Shown in pieces: positions 46,601-59,570 of a stretch of DNA of 64,000 bases. The DNA is from Trema orientale (lineage: Eukaryota; Streptophyta; Magnoliopsida; Rosales; Cannabaceae), in the NCBI GenBank assembly GCA_002914845.1, contig JXTC01000134.1, positions 396,999 through 460,998 of the forward strand. The letters run 5' to 3'. Made by a program: the position numbers and the translations under genes. Position 1 is the first letter of the stretch. Each line of letters opens with the position of its first letter. The notes under the pieces are model-generated. The model was not told the DNA's origin. It searched no databases and saw only the letters and a list, made by a program, of their open reading frames with translations.

Positions 46601-49600
46601 CTTAAAAGCTCGTGCATGGCCATTGCGTCAATTAGTTGGTCAATTCTTAGTATAGGAAAAGTCTTTTGGACAAACTTTGTTCAGATCTGTGAAATATATG
46701 TAGACCCTCTATTTCTTATTCGCTTTCTTTAGTAAGACTACGTTAGCCAACCACAATGGATAGTTGACTTCCCTTATGCACCCGACTTTGAGTAAATTTT
46801 TGACCTCCTCATTAATTGCCTTGTACCTTTCAGGGTTGAATTTCCTCTTCTTTTGAATAACTGGCCTTGCATGCTTATTTACCTTTAACTGATGAACGAT
46901 CACCCCAAGATCTATGTCGGGCGTGTCTTCATGTGACCAAGCAAACAGATCTTTATACTCTTTCAGGAAATCCACGAGCTTTTCCTAGAGTTCATCCGAC
47001 AATTTAGAACCTATTTAGACTGATCACTCTGGATGTTGATCATCTATTTGAATAAATTCCAAGTCCTCCATCGGTCTACCCTTCTTTCCTTTTGCTCTTC
47101 TCGAGGGTCGAGGTCACTCATAGTTTTTGCCCCTTATGAAATAACCTCCACGTCATCGACCTGGTAGATTATGGATACCATGCGTGCTTTCTGGTCAGAC
47201 TTTGTTGCCATGGCATAATACTCTCATGCCGAGGTCTGGACCCCTCTGACTACCCCGACCCCTTCTCCAATTGGAAACTTCATTATAAGATGGTACGTTG
47301 ACATCCCTACCTTTAACTTGTTTAGGACTGGTCAGCCAATTATAGCGTTGTACATCGACCTCTGGTCTATGACCAAGAAATCTACCATCTGGGTGATGGC
47401 AGCAGACTGTGCCCCAAATGTTATGGGCAGTCTGATCACAACTTTAGGGTAGACACATTCTCTCATAAACCCATATAATGGGATCCTGGAGGGCCTTAGT
47501 ACAGCCCCACTGAGCTGCTGGTATGGACCAGGACTCGAAAGACTCGTCCGTTCGCGATCCTAAGTACCACCATAAGGGCATCGTTGTATGGGTGGATTAA
47601 CCTTTTAGCCTCTTTCTCAGTGAACGTGATTGGTGTAGACTCTTGTTTGGAGAGCTTGGCGATGTGTTCCGCTATGTTCACTTCGTGTACAGAAGCAACC
47701 TCCCCCACCACTCTTATTTAACCTCATTGGGTGTCAGTTAAATTGCTCGCTGCTAGTCCTCTCGAGATAGTTCGTATCTCTTGGGGTACTCCGTTGTTGT
47801 TGCTGCTTGAATCAGCCTACTTGCCTGCACCCGTGTTTCCAAGGGAAACAAAGGCATAAGTTTGTTTGTCCTGCTCAGCAGCACTATTCACATACTCCCC
47901 CAAGTGTCGACAGTTTGACGTGATGTGTCCCAACTCTCTGTGGAATCTGCAAAACTTGTTCTCGATCCTTTTATATGATGGTGCCTTCATCGGGAGTGGA
48001 GCTTTAAATATGTTCTGCCTTCAATCTACATCAAGATCTGCTTTCTTATCGTGTTCAGTACGGTATAGTTATTCTATTTGGTTCTTGCTTGGGACTAGGG
48101 GACGAGTGTTCTTTATGCTGAGATGTTGTAAAGATTTGCTAGGACGTAAGACATCTTGCTTACTTTTTTTTACCTTTTCCTCTCCTCCTTGACTCCCCAC
48201 TTGTGTCGATCATAGGGGTGATGGTACCTTCTTTTACCCTAGTCAGGAAATACTCATTAGCGTTTGTAATCTTTTGAGCTTTCTCTTTGAATACGGCATA
48301 TGTGGTAGGTCTCTTCTTGCTCATGAACCATACTAGCTTCTCATGTCGTGTTCCTTCTTGGGCTATATTCAAGATTGTTTCTTGAATGACACTTGGGCAT
48401 TCAAGCACCGCAACAGTGAACTGGGTGAGGTAAGACCTCAGGGATTCGCTTTCTCCCTATTTTATGGTCTTAAAGTAACTCTAACCATTCTGTTGGATCC
48501 TCGAGCCTAGCAACTGCAGCAGGAATGCCTCGCACAAGGTCTCAAAATCTTTGGTGGACTCAACTTCCAACCTACCATACCAGATTTATGCCAAGTCCAT
48601 TAAGGTGAGTGGGAAAACGTTACAGAATGTCACAAGGTCGGCTTTGGATATGGTCATCCATGCCTTATAATTTTGTATGTGATGAGCTGGGTCTCCTTTG
48701 CCATCGTATAGGGGAATGTTTAGTATTTTAGAATGATGGGGAGAACACGATCGTGCTATTTTTGCTCGTTTTCAGTCAGTTTTTATTCGGCTAGGAGTTG
48801 ATCCACTTATCTTTTGAGAGCTTGGTAACATTTGTCTCTATCTCTCATCTATTGTTTGGGAACTAGCTCAGCCTGCGCTATCTGTAGAGTAGGTTCACAA
48901 TTTTGCTATAATAGGGAGGGTAGTAGACCTGAGCCTCTCTTCTTTGCTCGTTCAAACTTTCTCTGAGATTCGCAGTTCTAAGGTGTTCGAACCTTCTTGG
49001 AACATATGTGTCTGTGTTGTTCTTCTTGTTCTCGAACTACCGGTCCTCTCACCCCCCCTAAGAGATTGTTCCTCGTTAGAAGCATAGGTCACTTCTCGAC
49101 GATGTCTTCTATGTCTTCTTCTCATTAGCATATGAGTATCGCCATTCTTTTTGGTTGGAGCTCCTCTGATCGGATGTGATCTTACCTTGCTATCCTCATC
49201 CCTGCCCCTTTGGATAAAATTTCTCCTTCTTTCCTCTTAGAGAGGAGCCCCTTGTGGGATGACTGTGATCGAATGAATAGCATCTTGGCCAATCATATTT
49301 GTCAGGCGAGGTGTCGGACCTACTCTCTGAGCTTATTGACCCTATCTCAGCGTGGTCGAGGTGGATAAGGGGCACTCACTTGGTCTTGTATCAGTTCAGA
49401 GGAAATAATGTTGGCTGGGTGTCGCAGGTTGTATTGTTGATTGTCTCTTTCACAAATGTTGGTTTGAGTCTAGTCGGCTGTCACGAACCAGATGCTCTAT
49501 TCAGCACTATGAAGGTTCAAAGGAAGTGTTTGAATTGTTAAAAGTTACTGGGTAAGGCTGTACTAGTTTTTTAGTAATTGCCCTCCTTCTAGCGCCAAAA

Positions 49601-50366
49601 TATTGGTGTGGATTTTGGTCCAATAACCAACTCACGCCAAGCACCTTTAAGCGGTTCTTTCTCACAATTTTGTTGTATGTATGGTTCGTACAACATTAAA
49701 AAATATTATAGATGGACCTTTCACCAACTGATAATGGGTGGTACCTACCAAATCTCCTCCGCAAAAAGATAGTTAGTGATATATGCAATAAAATATTCGA
49801 ATGAATAGTAAACTAGTAAATGAACTCTAGGATGAGAAAGGACAAAGAGAGAAATAGAGTTTTGGAGATTTATAGTGGCTCTGTAGTCCCCTAAAAGTTG
49901 ATGTCAACATGTCGTTGAAAAGATAGAAAGGAGTCCCACCAACCTGCTTGTACAGACAAGCATACATGATTAGGTCAAGTGTCGGTCTCTCTACAGCTTA
50001 CGTTATCCTTACCACATTCCTTGCTCGGGGCTATATTGCTCCTTGGTAGTCGGCCGCTTCTTCTTGGTCCCTTAATCTTTTGCTATGGGTGCTCACCTAG
50101 TCGAGTGGTAATATGAATGCCGATCGTAGGTTGGCCTCCTCATTCGTTAACTTTCCCTCGATACCACGGCTAGGCCTCTCCTCGAGCCCCTACTCGGCTT
50201 ATCCTCATGGTCTTCAAGGAGAAGTCAGTCGCTGGTGTCTCATTCCCGTGGGCCTGGTTAGTTCGTAGAGTGCTTGGTGTGGTTTTGTGCATACTAATAC
50301 AATGTGTCACTTTTGTCCTGATATATGTGTTGTTTTCTGATTGGTTTGGAGAAATTACCCTCAACA
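49601..50366 (-). repeat. Tat element LTR (5' on the minus strand)
   Basis: Matches 38488-39325. Boundaries are set by TATTGGTGTGGATTTTGG on the left and ACCCTCAACA on the right. Confidence 0.85.
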
Positions 50367-50369
50367 ATA

Positions 50370-51060
50370 ATAATATAGCTCGTAATAAGAATAGGGATGA
50401 AGCAGGTCCATTACAAAGTTGGTGGGTGGTGGGCCTAATAAGCCACTTGCTTGGTTTCTTAATTTAGAAATTAATATTACTTCCTTTGATTAATTATTTG
50501 ACTTTAACTAGGTAAGTAATTTATTCAATAGATTTGGAGGCTTTTTTTATGAAATTTCAATATAGAGCAGTTAATTTACTAAGATGATTTAATAAACTTA
50601 TTCTCGAATTAGTCTTTATACAGTTTATTTTAAATTTTATAAACGGTATCTTAGTAAATAAACTACTTTATATTGGTGTCAGGATATAAATTTGTAATAA
50701 ATTTTAAATTTAAGGGTCAATACTGATAATAATCAAAATACAAAATATAATTTAAACGAAATATTAAAATACAATATATAAAAATAATAATATCAAAATA
50801 AAAGGTCTGCGGGATCTACTGCTCACAATTCCACAGAACATGTTGAATTATACCCCACAGTCTTGTAAGGAAGTGCTACTTGACGTGCCTACTTGCATGT
50901 TTATTGATAATATGCATATTTCTATTTTTAAGGAAGAAAAAACATCGTGGTGTATCTATAGATCTACTAGATAGCTTAAGACAAAACTAGGTATAGGACT
51001 CTGCTGACAACATGGAATGATAAGAAAAATAGTTTAAATTAATAAATGAAAATAAATAAA
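50370..51060. other. Intron-like sequence of locus B beyond the Tat insertion
   Basis: AT-rich. About 50800-50870 matches 20830-20900 near locus A (GTTGAATTATACCC, CACAATT), so it belongs to the duplicated gene region rather than to the transposon. Confidence 0.5.
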
Positions 51061-51061
51061 C

Positions 51062-51444
51062 CTCAATTGTGCCTCTGATCTTAGCATGAAGATTACTGGA
51101 GCTACTACTTTGAGAATCATATATTACATCTTCCAAATTGCACAGAGGTTTGACAGCTGATGATGAAACTGTAGAAACCTTATTAATGCTTTCTTTACTT
51201 TCATCCACCTATTATATTTGTATGATGCATTACTTGAGTTATTTTTCAACATCAATAATACTAATTAGTAGACTAAGTATATTTGATTAAGAGAAATTAG
51301 ATAAATTAATTAAACAATATCCAAAAATAAGTGTACAACCTTTTGTTTGCTGGTATCTGCTTCGTGAGCTGATATAGTAATGGTATTACGATTAGATTCC
51401 TAAATAAAAAAAAAAGAAAAAAAAATTATACAAACGAGCCGAAG

Positions 51445-51484
<40 letters not shown>

Positions 51485-52502
51485 TTGCCAATCCAGTAGG
51501 TATTTTTTTTTTTTTTACCTATGTATAAGTATTGTTTTTTTAGTCATTGGATTATCATCTAATGGTGATCCAATGGCTATAATGAAGTGCATAAAAAGAT
51601 ATACATCATTAATGCTATTTCTCTCTCCTACTTTTTATAATAAAAAATGTACATGAAAATTTTTCATTGGCCAAGTTGATACCTATGCATAAGTAAAAAA
51701 AAAATACCTACTGGATTAGTGCCATATATATTATATGTATATATACATATGCATATCAATATATATATGATTCTCAATCCAATAAGTATTGTTTTTTTTA
51801 CCTATCTATAAGTATTTTTTTTAGCTGTTGAATCATTATCTAACAACGATCCAACGGCTATAACGACATACATGAAAAATATGCATCATGTGCAAATTTT
51901 AATTTAGATAAAACAATATTTATAAATAGGTAAAAAAAGTACCAACTGGATTGGTGCACTATATATATACACACACATACATAAATGAGAGGAGAGTTTG
52001 ACATTTTTCTTACACGTTTCTGGCTGAACTTTTGCCATTGCTTAAAACCAGGCAAATTGTCTGTCAGGGTAGTCTAAACAAAAACATGAAATATCAATTA
52101 GTAGACTAAGTATATCTGATTAAGAGAAATAATTACATAAATTAATTAAACAATATCCAAGAATATGTGTACAACCTTTTGTTTGCTGGTACTGGCGATT
52201 ACTTCATGAGCTGATGTAGTAATTGTATTACAATTAGATTTCTTTTTTTTTCCTTTTCTATTCTTATTACAATTAGATCCCTAAAACAAAACAGAAAAGA
52301 AAAAAAATTATATAATCACATTTAAGAACAACAAATAGCTTTGCATGAAATAATTAAAGAAACAAATAGTAAATCAAATGAAAAAATAAATACAAACCAT
52401 CGATCGTTCCCTCCCTCGCCGGCAGAGCTTTGTCTGACGTCGAGTGAAGAAGACACTGAAGCAAAGTCATGACCAGCAACAAGTTCTCTCTATACATCAA
52501 AT
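51062..52502 (-). CDS. Locus B N-terminal exon array (distal part)
   Basis: Minus-strand order: 52397-52502 with an ATG and hydrophobic start (MYRENLLLVMTLLQCLL); 52176-52280, ending TSKQK; 52014-52073, NLPGFKQWQKFSQKR; 51340-51399, ESNRNTITISAHEADTSKQK; 51062-51208, VDESKESINKVSTVSS with LCNLEDVIYDSQSSSS. The last four are 105, 60, 60 and 147 bp, all phase 0-0 with good GT/AG borders. The ESN-type exon occurs twice, within a tandem duplication of about 840 bp of intron plus exon. The peptide segments are Ser-, Thr- and Lys-rich with no known domain. CNLEDV resembles the hinge segment of the kinase exon. The donor of the first exon leaves one extra base, so its use is doubtful. Confidence 0.5.
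51483..51723. mobile_element. MULE-type MITE, family 1, copy 2
   Basis: 241 bp with inverted ends GGTTGCCAATCCAGTAGG and GGCACTAATCCAGTAGG (minus strand). The 9-bp flanks are identical: ATATATATT at 51474-51482 and 51724-51732. This copy gives the clearest 9-bp duplication of the family. It sits in the intron position equivalent to that of copy 1 (17339) but in the opposite orientation. Confidence 0.85.
51769..51959. mobile_element. MULE-type MITE, family 1, copy 3
   Basis: 191 bp with ends GATTCTCAATCCAATAAG and GTGCACCAATCCAGTTGG (minus strand), and TATATATAT flanks (51760-51768, 51960-51968). It is shorter and more diverged than copy 2, from which it is only 45 bp distant. Confidence 0.7.
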
Positions 52503-54100
52503 GTAAAATCCGTGATTTTTTATGGACATTTTGATTTTTCCATATATTGAAGATTTAAAGAAAAAATAATGGTCAAAATTTGAATTAAATTCAAGTAAGG
52601 GTCAAAGCGAAAAGAATCTTGAGCTAGGAACTAAATTGCAAATTTAAGGAACTTGAACTCCCTATTTTAGATATGCCATGTGGCAGAATCTCCCCAAAAT
52701 TGTCCTAAATCCCTAACTTTCTCTCTTTTCCTTTCACATTCTCTTCTCCCCCTTTTACCAAGTTACCGTGTAGCTCAAATCTAGCCACCTCCTACCACTG
52801 GTGAGCGTTGCTGTTTCCCGGAGCTGACTGACTGGATGAACCAACAATGGCCTCCCTTGCCATTTGTCATAACGCCCGTCGCCGAACTTCAGTGCGCGAA
52901 GCCGCAAGTCTTCGTGACCATTTTTGGCACTCCAGTTGTCGTTCAAGGCCGAGGACCACCATAGTTTCCCCGGCCATTCTTATCCCTTTACCACCACTAA
53001 TTTTAGGCAAACAAGCTATGGTGAGCATTTGACCAATTTTGGCCCTTTTTGTAACAAAAAATGTGGCATTCATGTAATTATTTTTGTGAAGTTCAAGGAT
53101 TGTTCATGAAACTTTATGTGATGGTTGTGTGATCTAAAGCATGAGGATGAGTGGTAGTTCTATGTGGAATGGATGAGTTGTGTAAAAATCAGCTTGGAAA
53201 ATATTGTATTTGTGAAAATCTTTTCAAAAAGGAACATTTTTATAACTTTAGAATTAGTCGCTATTAAATTCCAAATTTAGGCTCGAGGCCTTGAAACCGA
53301 ATTCTAACTTCAAGTTTAGACTAAGGTCGTGAGACAAGTTTTGATATATAGCATCGATATATTTCGAAGTGGCACGAAATCCGAGACGCAATACTCGGGA
53401 TTTCATATCGTTTTACATGCTAGGAGCCGGGTTTCGGCTCGAAGCCCAAATTAATCGAGTTATATATCTAAGCTAACTATTTTGGATACCAGGAATTCGA
53501 TGGTGACTTTTGTTTCTCTATATCAGGCTTTTTTGGGAAAATTATCCCTCAAAGTGAGCTCACGGAATTCCGAAACGACCTCTTAAGCGACCAAGTGAAT
53601 AACGGAAGATTGTACGGGCGCTAATAGCTTGGCATAACTATTGAGGCGAGGTAGGGGTTCAATTAACAAGTTTTATACTTATTTTGTTTTAAAATGTGTA
53701 TTATGACATATTTCTTAAAATTGTCTATTTTCATGAATTTAATTGATTTATTTGGATATTTGATGAACTTGTGAACTGTTGAGACCTATTGTATTCTTTT
53801 GATATTAGATTGTATGTTTTTTATGTAGGTTTCAAAATAATACTTCTGGGAAAATGCAGCCGCTATGCTGCCTGATTTTTAGTAAATCTGAGAATAATAC
53901 CAAATAAGTTTTAAAGCATAAATTTCTTGATATACTTGATGCATAGTTATTACACACCCTATGATATATTGTACCTACCATAAAAACACACACTTGAGTT
54001 CCACTTTTGCGTCATGGTATTTTAAATCACTGGCGAGCTGCTGCAGCGCTAAGTAAGAGACCTAGATCCTTGTGTAGGATTTGTTTATACACCTTCAGAT
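52502..54100 (+). repeat. Left LTR of the Tekay/Del element
   Basis: Matches the right LTR from GATTTTT... at its start through TAGGATTTG near 54085. The true right end is not clear because no primer site is seen. Confidence 0.7.
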
Positions 54101-57100
54101 AGTATCAGGATGCTGGGTACCTCTAATAAAGATGTATTACAGGATCGTGATGGGAGGATGAGAGCTCATTCATACATTTGGTTGATTTATGATATGTACA
54201 ACTATGTGGCTTTGATTTTTATTTTGAATATGTGATTATTCTTGCTCTTGATTATTTTGAATACTTGATTTATAAATGAATTTGGGAGGGTACTAAGCAT
54301 GAACATATTATGCCAACTCCATAAACCGTATGTAGTACTCATTTACCGTCATGTCAACCTGTATAAATCGTTCATACTCTCTAAACATAGCAGCTCTAGC
54401 ATTGGCATAATAATTTCTGAATTATCTCTCAAAGGTACTCAAATTCATATTAATCACATCCTGAGACAACTTGACTGTCTCCCACAAATTAATAGCTCAC
54501 TCAATTAGAATGAAAGTGGCAAAGGTTACTTGGAACTCTGGTGGTATTCCAATAGTAGTGAAAATCCTCTTGATATCTCTAAGCCATCTCTCAGCTAATG
54601 TGGGATCAGGACTTCCATCAAATGATGGCGGATTGAGCTTAATAAAGTCCTTGGAAAAGCTAGCCTATCGGGCCTTAGGATTTCGCTCAATCCTTAAATC
54701 CAGTAATGCTCGTAAAGAACACTTCTTACCTGCCAGATTGTCAAGTTTATAGAAGCTCTGAGGCTAGCCATCCTGGAAAAGATTGTGACCTAACCATTTA
54801 GAAACTTTTTGACTTAGTTGCTACGACCCAAAAAGCTAAGGCTTTTCTTAATGATCGATCAACAGTAAGGGATCAGACAAGAAACAAGGGCAATGGGAGG
54901 AAGATGAATGAGTAGCAACAGTAGTGGCTCTTTAGGAAAAGGTCACCAAAAGAAAGCTTGCCCTCATCACTAATAAAAATCTCCATTGTCTCAAGGAGGA
55001 CCATAAGAAAGTCATAGTATCTCAGTCCCTTTTCAGGATAATTAGATGAGACCAGTACAATCTCAGACCCAATCTTAGGCATTCACTTCCACTCCTTATT
55101 AACAGCTTTATGGATTCTCAGTATCAGCATCAGTATAGGCCACAAGATTCGAGTTATAACCAGTGTTATACTCAGAATTTTTGAACTCCACAAACTTCTG
55201 GGAACCAAGAAGGACGTGGATATACTAGTACCGGTACAAGAATTAGTAATCGTTGCCATGGCCAAGGAAAAAAGAACAAAAGAAAAGGCAAAACTTCTAG
55301 TCAAGCTTGTGTAGTTGCAGAGGCAGGTGATGCTCATGACCACATTGGCAGAGGTGTTATTGATGGTATGATTCTCATTTCTCACTCTTAAGCTCATGTA
55401 TTATTTTGATACTAGTGCTTCTCATTCTTTTATCTCCATGTAGTTTGCTCAAATATTGGGATTGGAATGTTATATATTGGATCATGTGTTGGCTTTGGGA
55501 ACTCCCATAGGAAGAATTACTGATGTTTCTTCTATTTGTCGTGGTTGTCTTGTTGTGATTAATGGTAGAAAGCTACTAGTTGATTTGGTTGTATTGTCTT
55601 TGCACTAATTTGATGTGATTGTCGGTATGGATTGGCTATCCAAACATCGAGCTACTGTTGATTGTTTCAATAAGAGCGTGACTCTTTTTCTAAAAGATGG
55701 GTATCCTGTTATTTACTAAGCTCATTTGAATCCTTTGAGATTGAGTCCTATTCTAAAAGCATGCATAGGTGGAAGGAAGAAACAAGAGTGCTATAAGAAT
55801 TTTTTTGCCATCGATGGTAAGATGGGAACTGTCGATCAGTTCCTTTGGATATCAGTGGTCAACGAGTTTTCAGATGTTTTTCCAGAAGATTTCCATAAGA
55901 TTCCTGGAGCTCAGTTAATTTCTATTTCTACATATCGCATGGCTCCAGCAGAAGTGACTGAGTTGAGGAGTCAGCTAGATGATCTTATCTTTTCCAAGAT
56001 TGGACTTAGATCTGATTATCATCAGTTGAAGATCCGAGATAAGGACATACCAAAAATTACATTTAGGACTTGTTATAGTCACTTTAAGTTCCTGGTTATG
56101 CCATTTAGTCTGACTAATACCCCAGCACCGTTCATGGACCTTATGAACAGAATCTTTAGACCTTATTTGGATCGGTTTGTGGTTATTTTCATGGATAATA
56201 TCATGATTTATGCTAAGACTCGAGAAGAACATGCTAAGTACTTAAGGATTGTGCTTCAAACCTTAAGAGACCATCAACTTTATGCCAAGAGATCCAAATA
56301 CGACTACTGGATGACAAAAGTGAAATTCTTAAGGCATGTTATATCTCATGAAGGAATTTTGGTTGACCCTTCCAAGATAGAATCTGTTCTAGAATTGGAG
56401 AGACCAAAGAATGTAACTGAGATAAGAAGTTTTCTTGGTCTAGCGGATTATTACCGCCGCTTTGTTGAGAATTTCTTAAGAATTGCAATACCTTTGACAA
56501 GGTTCATGAGAAAGAATGTTAAGTTTGTATGGGATGATGATTGCGAAGTAGATTTCATAGAATTAAAGAGAGGACTAATAACTGCATATGTTCTTATTGT
56601 TCTTAATAGTAATAAACTTTATATTGTAAATATCGACGCTTCTGGTTCAAGATTGGGATATGTCTTAATGTAGAACGACAAGGTAATGGCTTATGCTTCT
56701 CATCAGTTAAAGCCTAATGAGAAGAATTACCCCACTTATGACTTGGAGTCAGTAGTTATGATCTTTACTCTTAAGATTTGAAGATGATATCTGTATAGTA
56801 TGAAGTTTGAGATTTATTCCAATCATAAAAGTTTGCAGTATCTGTTTACTGGAAAGGCCAACATTGTAGCTAATATAATTGTGGCTAAGTGTATGACTAG
56901 TTAGTAAATCAAGACAGAACACCAGAGGTCACCTGGACTACTTTAGTCTTTTCCTATTCTAGAATGGATATGGGATAAAATTACCATAGATTTTGTAACA
57001 AGTTTGCCAAGAACTCGAAGAACGAATGACGTTGTCTAGGTGATAGTTGATCAAATGACAAAGACCACCCACTTTATACCGATTAAGATTCACTCTTCAC

Positions 57101-58097
57101 TCACACTGAGTCGTCTGTATATGGATAACATTGTTCGCTTGCATAGGGTACCATCAAGTATAGTTTCTGATAGAGATCCAAGATTTAAATCCAAGTTTTG
57201 GAGAGCTTTGCAAAACGCTTTGAGAACAGAACTGAATCTTAATATAACTCTTTATCCTCAGACAAATGGTCAATCTGAGGAGACTATATAGATTTTAGAG
57301 AATATGCTTCGCTTATCTATACTGGATTATAATAGAAGCTTGGATGATCACCTATCATTGGTGGAGTTTGCTTATAATATCAGCTACAAAACCAGTCTTG
57401 GCATGGCTCCATATGAGGTGCTATATGGGAGACCATGCAGGTCACCCTTACGTTGGGCTGATACAGAGGAGTGTATTACTTTTGGGCCAGAGCTAGTATA
57501 AGAGCCTATTAAAAAGGTCAAAAAGATCAGAGAGAAACTCAAAGTTGTTCAGAGTCACTAAAAAAGCTATGCAAATCCCACAAGATGTAAGGCAGAGTCT
57601 AATGTCGATAACAAGGTATTCTTGAAAGTTGCGCTAGTACGTGGAGTCACAAGATTTGGAATTGAAGGGAAGTTAGCTCCAAGGTACATTGGACCATTCG
57701 AGATTACTAATAGAATCGGGCATTTTGCTTATCGTCTGGATTTACCATCACAATTGGATCGAATATACAATGTATTCTATGTTTCAATGCTCAGGAAGTA
57801 TATACCTAACCCATCTCACGTTATCTAATATATGGAATTACCTATCTAAGAAAATGTGTCTTATGAGGAGCAACCAGTTCAAATACTGGGAAGAAAGCTC
57901 AAAGTGCTTCGTAACAGGGAGATTTCACTTGTCAAGGTCCTTTGGGAATATCATAAGGAAGAAAAAGCTACTTGAGAACTTGAAACCGAGATGTATGAGA
58001 AGTATTCTTATTTGTTCAACTTTCAACTTAAGGTTGTATTTTGATTCATGCCTTGTACTTTGAATTTCAGGACGAAATTCGTTTAAAGAGGGGAGGA

Positions 58098-59570
58098 TAT
58101 AATATCCTTGATTTTTAATTAAGGACATTTTGTTCTTTTCATAAATTGAAGATTTAAAATAAAAATAATGGTTAAAATTTGAATTAAATTCGGGTAATGG
58201 CCAGAGTGAAAAGAATTTGTTGAAGTTGGGGTACAATTCAAATTTTTGGGACTAAATTGAAGAGAATCTTGAGCTGAGGACTAAATTACAAAACTGAGGA
58301 ACTTAAACTCCCCATTTCAGATCTGGCATGTGTCAGATGCCCAAAATTGTCCCAAATCCCCAACTTTCTCTCTCTTCCTCTCATTTTCTATTTTCCCTCT
58401 CTCACCTGGTTACTGTGCATCTCAAATCCGGCCACATCCTATTGTCGATGAGTACTGTCATTTCCTTGAGCCAACTTCCCACAACTAGATGAACCAGCAA
58501 TGGCCTTCTCTGCCACTTGTCGCGGCACCCGTTGCCAGAGTTCTCCGCCCAAAGCTGCGACTCTTCGCGGCCGTTTCTGGTGCTCTGGCCGCCATCCAAG
58601 GCCGAGGACCACCACAGCCGATGACCCCAAGCTTTCCCCAGCCATTCTCGACCCTTCACTGCCACTAATTTCCAGCAAACAAGCTCAGGTAAAGTTCAAG
58701 GATTATTCATGAAACTTTATGTGATGGTTTTGTGATTTAAAGCATGAGGATGAGTGGTAGTTTTGTATGGAATGGATGAGTGGTTTGTGTAAAAATGAGC
58801 TTGGAAAATGTGATATTTGTGAAAATATTTTCAAAAAGGGACATTTTTATAACTTTTAGAATTAGTCACTATTAAAGCCCAAATTTAAGCTCGGGGCCTC
58901 GAACTAAATTCTGACTTCGAATTTGGACTAAGCAAGATTGAGAGACAAGTTTTGATGTATCGCATCGATATGTTTTAAAGTGGCACGAAATCCGAAACAC
59001 GAGGCTCAGAATTTTATTTCATTTTGCATGCCACGGGCCGGGTTTCGGCTCAGGGTCCAAATTAATCGAGTTATATGTCTAACCTAGTTATTTTAGATAC
59101 TATGAATTCAGTGGTGATGTCTATTTCTCAATTTGAGGCTTCATTAGGCAAATCACCTCTCAAAATAAGCTCATGGGATTCCAAAACGACCTCTCAAGTG
59201 ACCAAGTAACTAACAGAAGATTCTATAGCCACTGATAGCTTAGCATGGTTATCAAGGCGAGGTAAGGGTTCAATTACTAAGTTTTATACTTATTTTATTT
59301 TAAAATTTTAATTTTAGGAAAATACAGTTGTTATGCTACTCGATTTTCAATATATCCCAGAATAATATCAAATGAGTTTTAAAGCATGATTTTCTTAATA
59401 TACTTGATGCATGGTTATTATACACCACATAAGGTGTTGTACCTAATATAAGATCATAGACTTGAGTTCTATTTTTGTATCATGGTATTTTAGGTCGTTG
59501 GTGAGTTGCTGCAACAGTAGGGGAAAAACTTAGAACTATGCGTAGGATTTGCTGACACACGTTCGAGTGG
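58098..59570 (+). repeat. Right LTR of the Tekay/Del element
   Basis: Aligns with the left LTR, for example AACTTTATGTGATGGTT, GTGGCACGAAATCCGA and AATTAATCGAGTTATAT. Similarity stops near 59570. Confidence 0.75.

Larger units (their letters stand above)
38488..50366 (-). mobile_element. Tat-lineage Gypsy element inserted in locus B, fossil
   Basis: LTRs at 49601-50366 (5' on the minus strand) and 38488-39325 (3') start and end in TGTTGA/CAACA-type ends. A primer-site-like TTTTGGCGCTAGAAGGAGGG follows the 5' LTR. On the minus strand the order is gag-like (about 48900-48150), protease region (about 47700-47200), reverse transcriptase (about 46980-46250), RNase H (about 46110-45300) and integrase (about 45120-43950, with EIHEGGCGNHSGLRSFAHKA). 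An additional frame lies antisense near the 3' LTR, as in many Tat elements. The LTRs look about 85% alike by eye, so it is several million years old. It is broken, with many breaks. No clear target duplication is seen. Confidence 0.88.
51240..52285 (-). repeat. Tandem duplication of an ESN-type exon and its intron
   Basis: 51255-51410 and 52090-52285 align closely (CAATTAGTAGACTAAGTATA, TGTACAACCTTTTGTTTGCT). The offset is about 840 bp, and two MITEs lie between the copies. Confidence 0.8.
52502..59570 (+). mobile_element. Tekay/Del-type chromovirus (Gypsy), fossil
   Basis: The left LTR starts at TGTAAAATCCGTGATTTT (52502) and the right at TATAATATCCTTGATTTT (58098), after a purine tract AAAGAGGGGAGGA. 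The right copy is recognisable to about 59570. The interior has gag (about 54300-55330), retropepsin (about 55400-55700), reverse transcriptase (about 55850-56400), RNase H (about 56550-56900), integrase (about 56950-57500) and a chromodomain-like end (about 57840-58020) as in Tekay/Del. The internal order is partly rearranged. The LTRs look about 80-85% alike by eye, so it is old. It is broken, with many breaks. It abuts the hydrophobic first exon of locus B. Confidence 0.85.
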
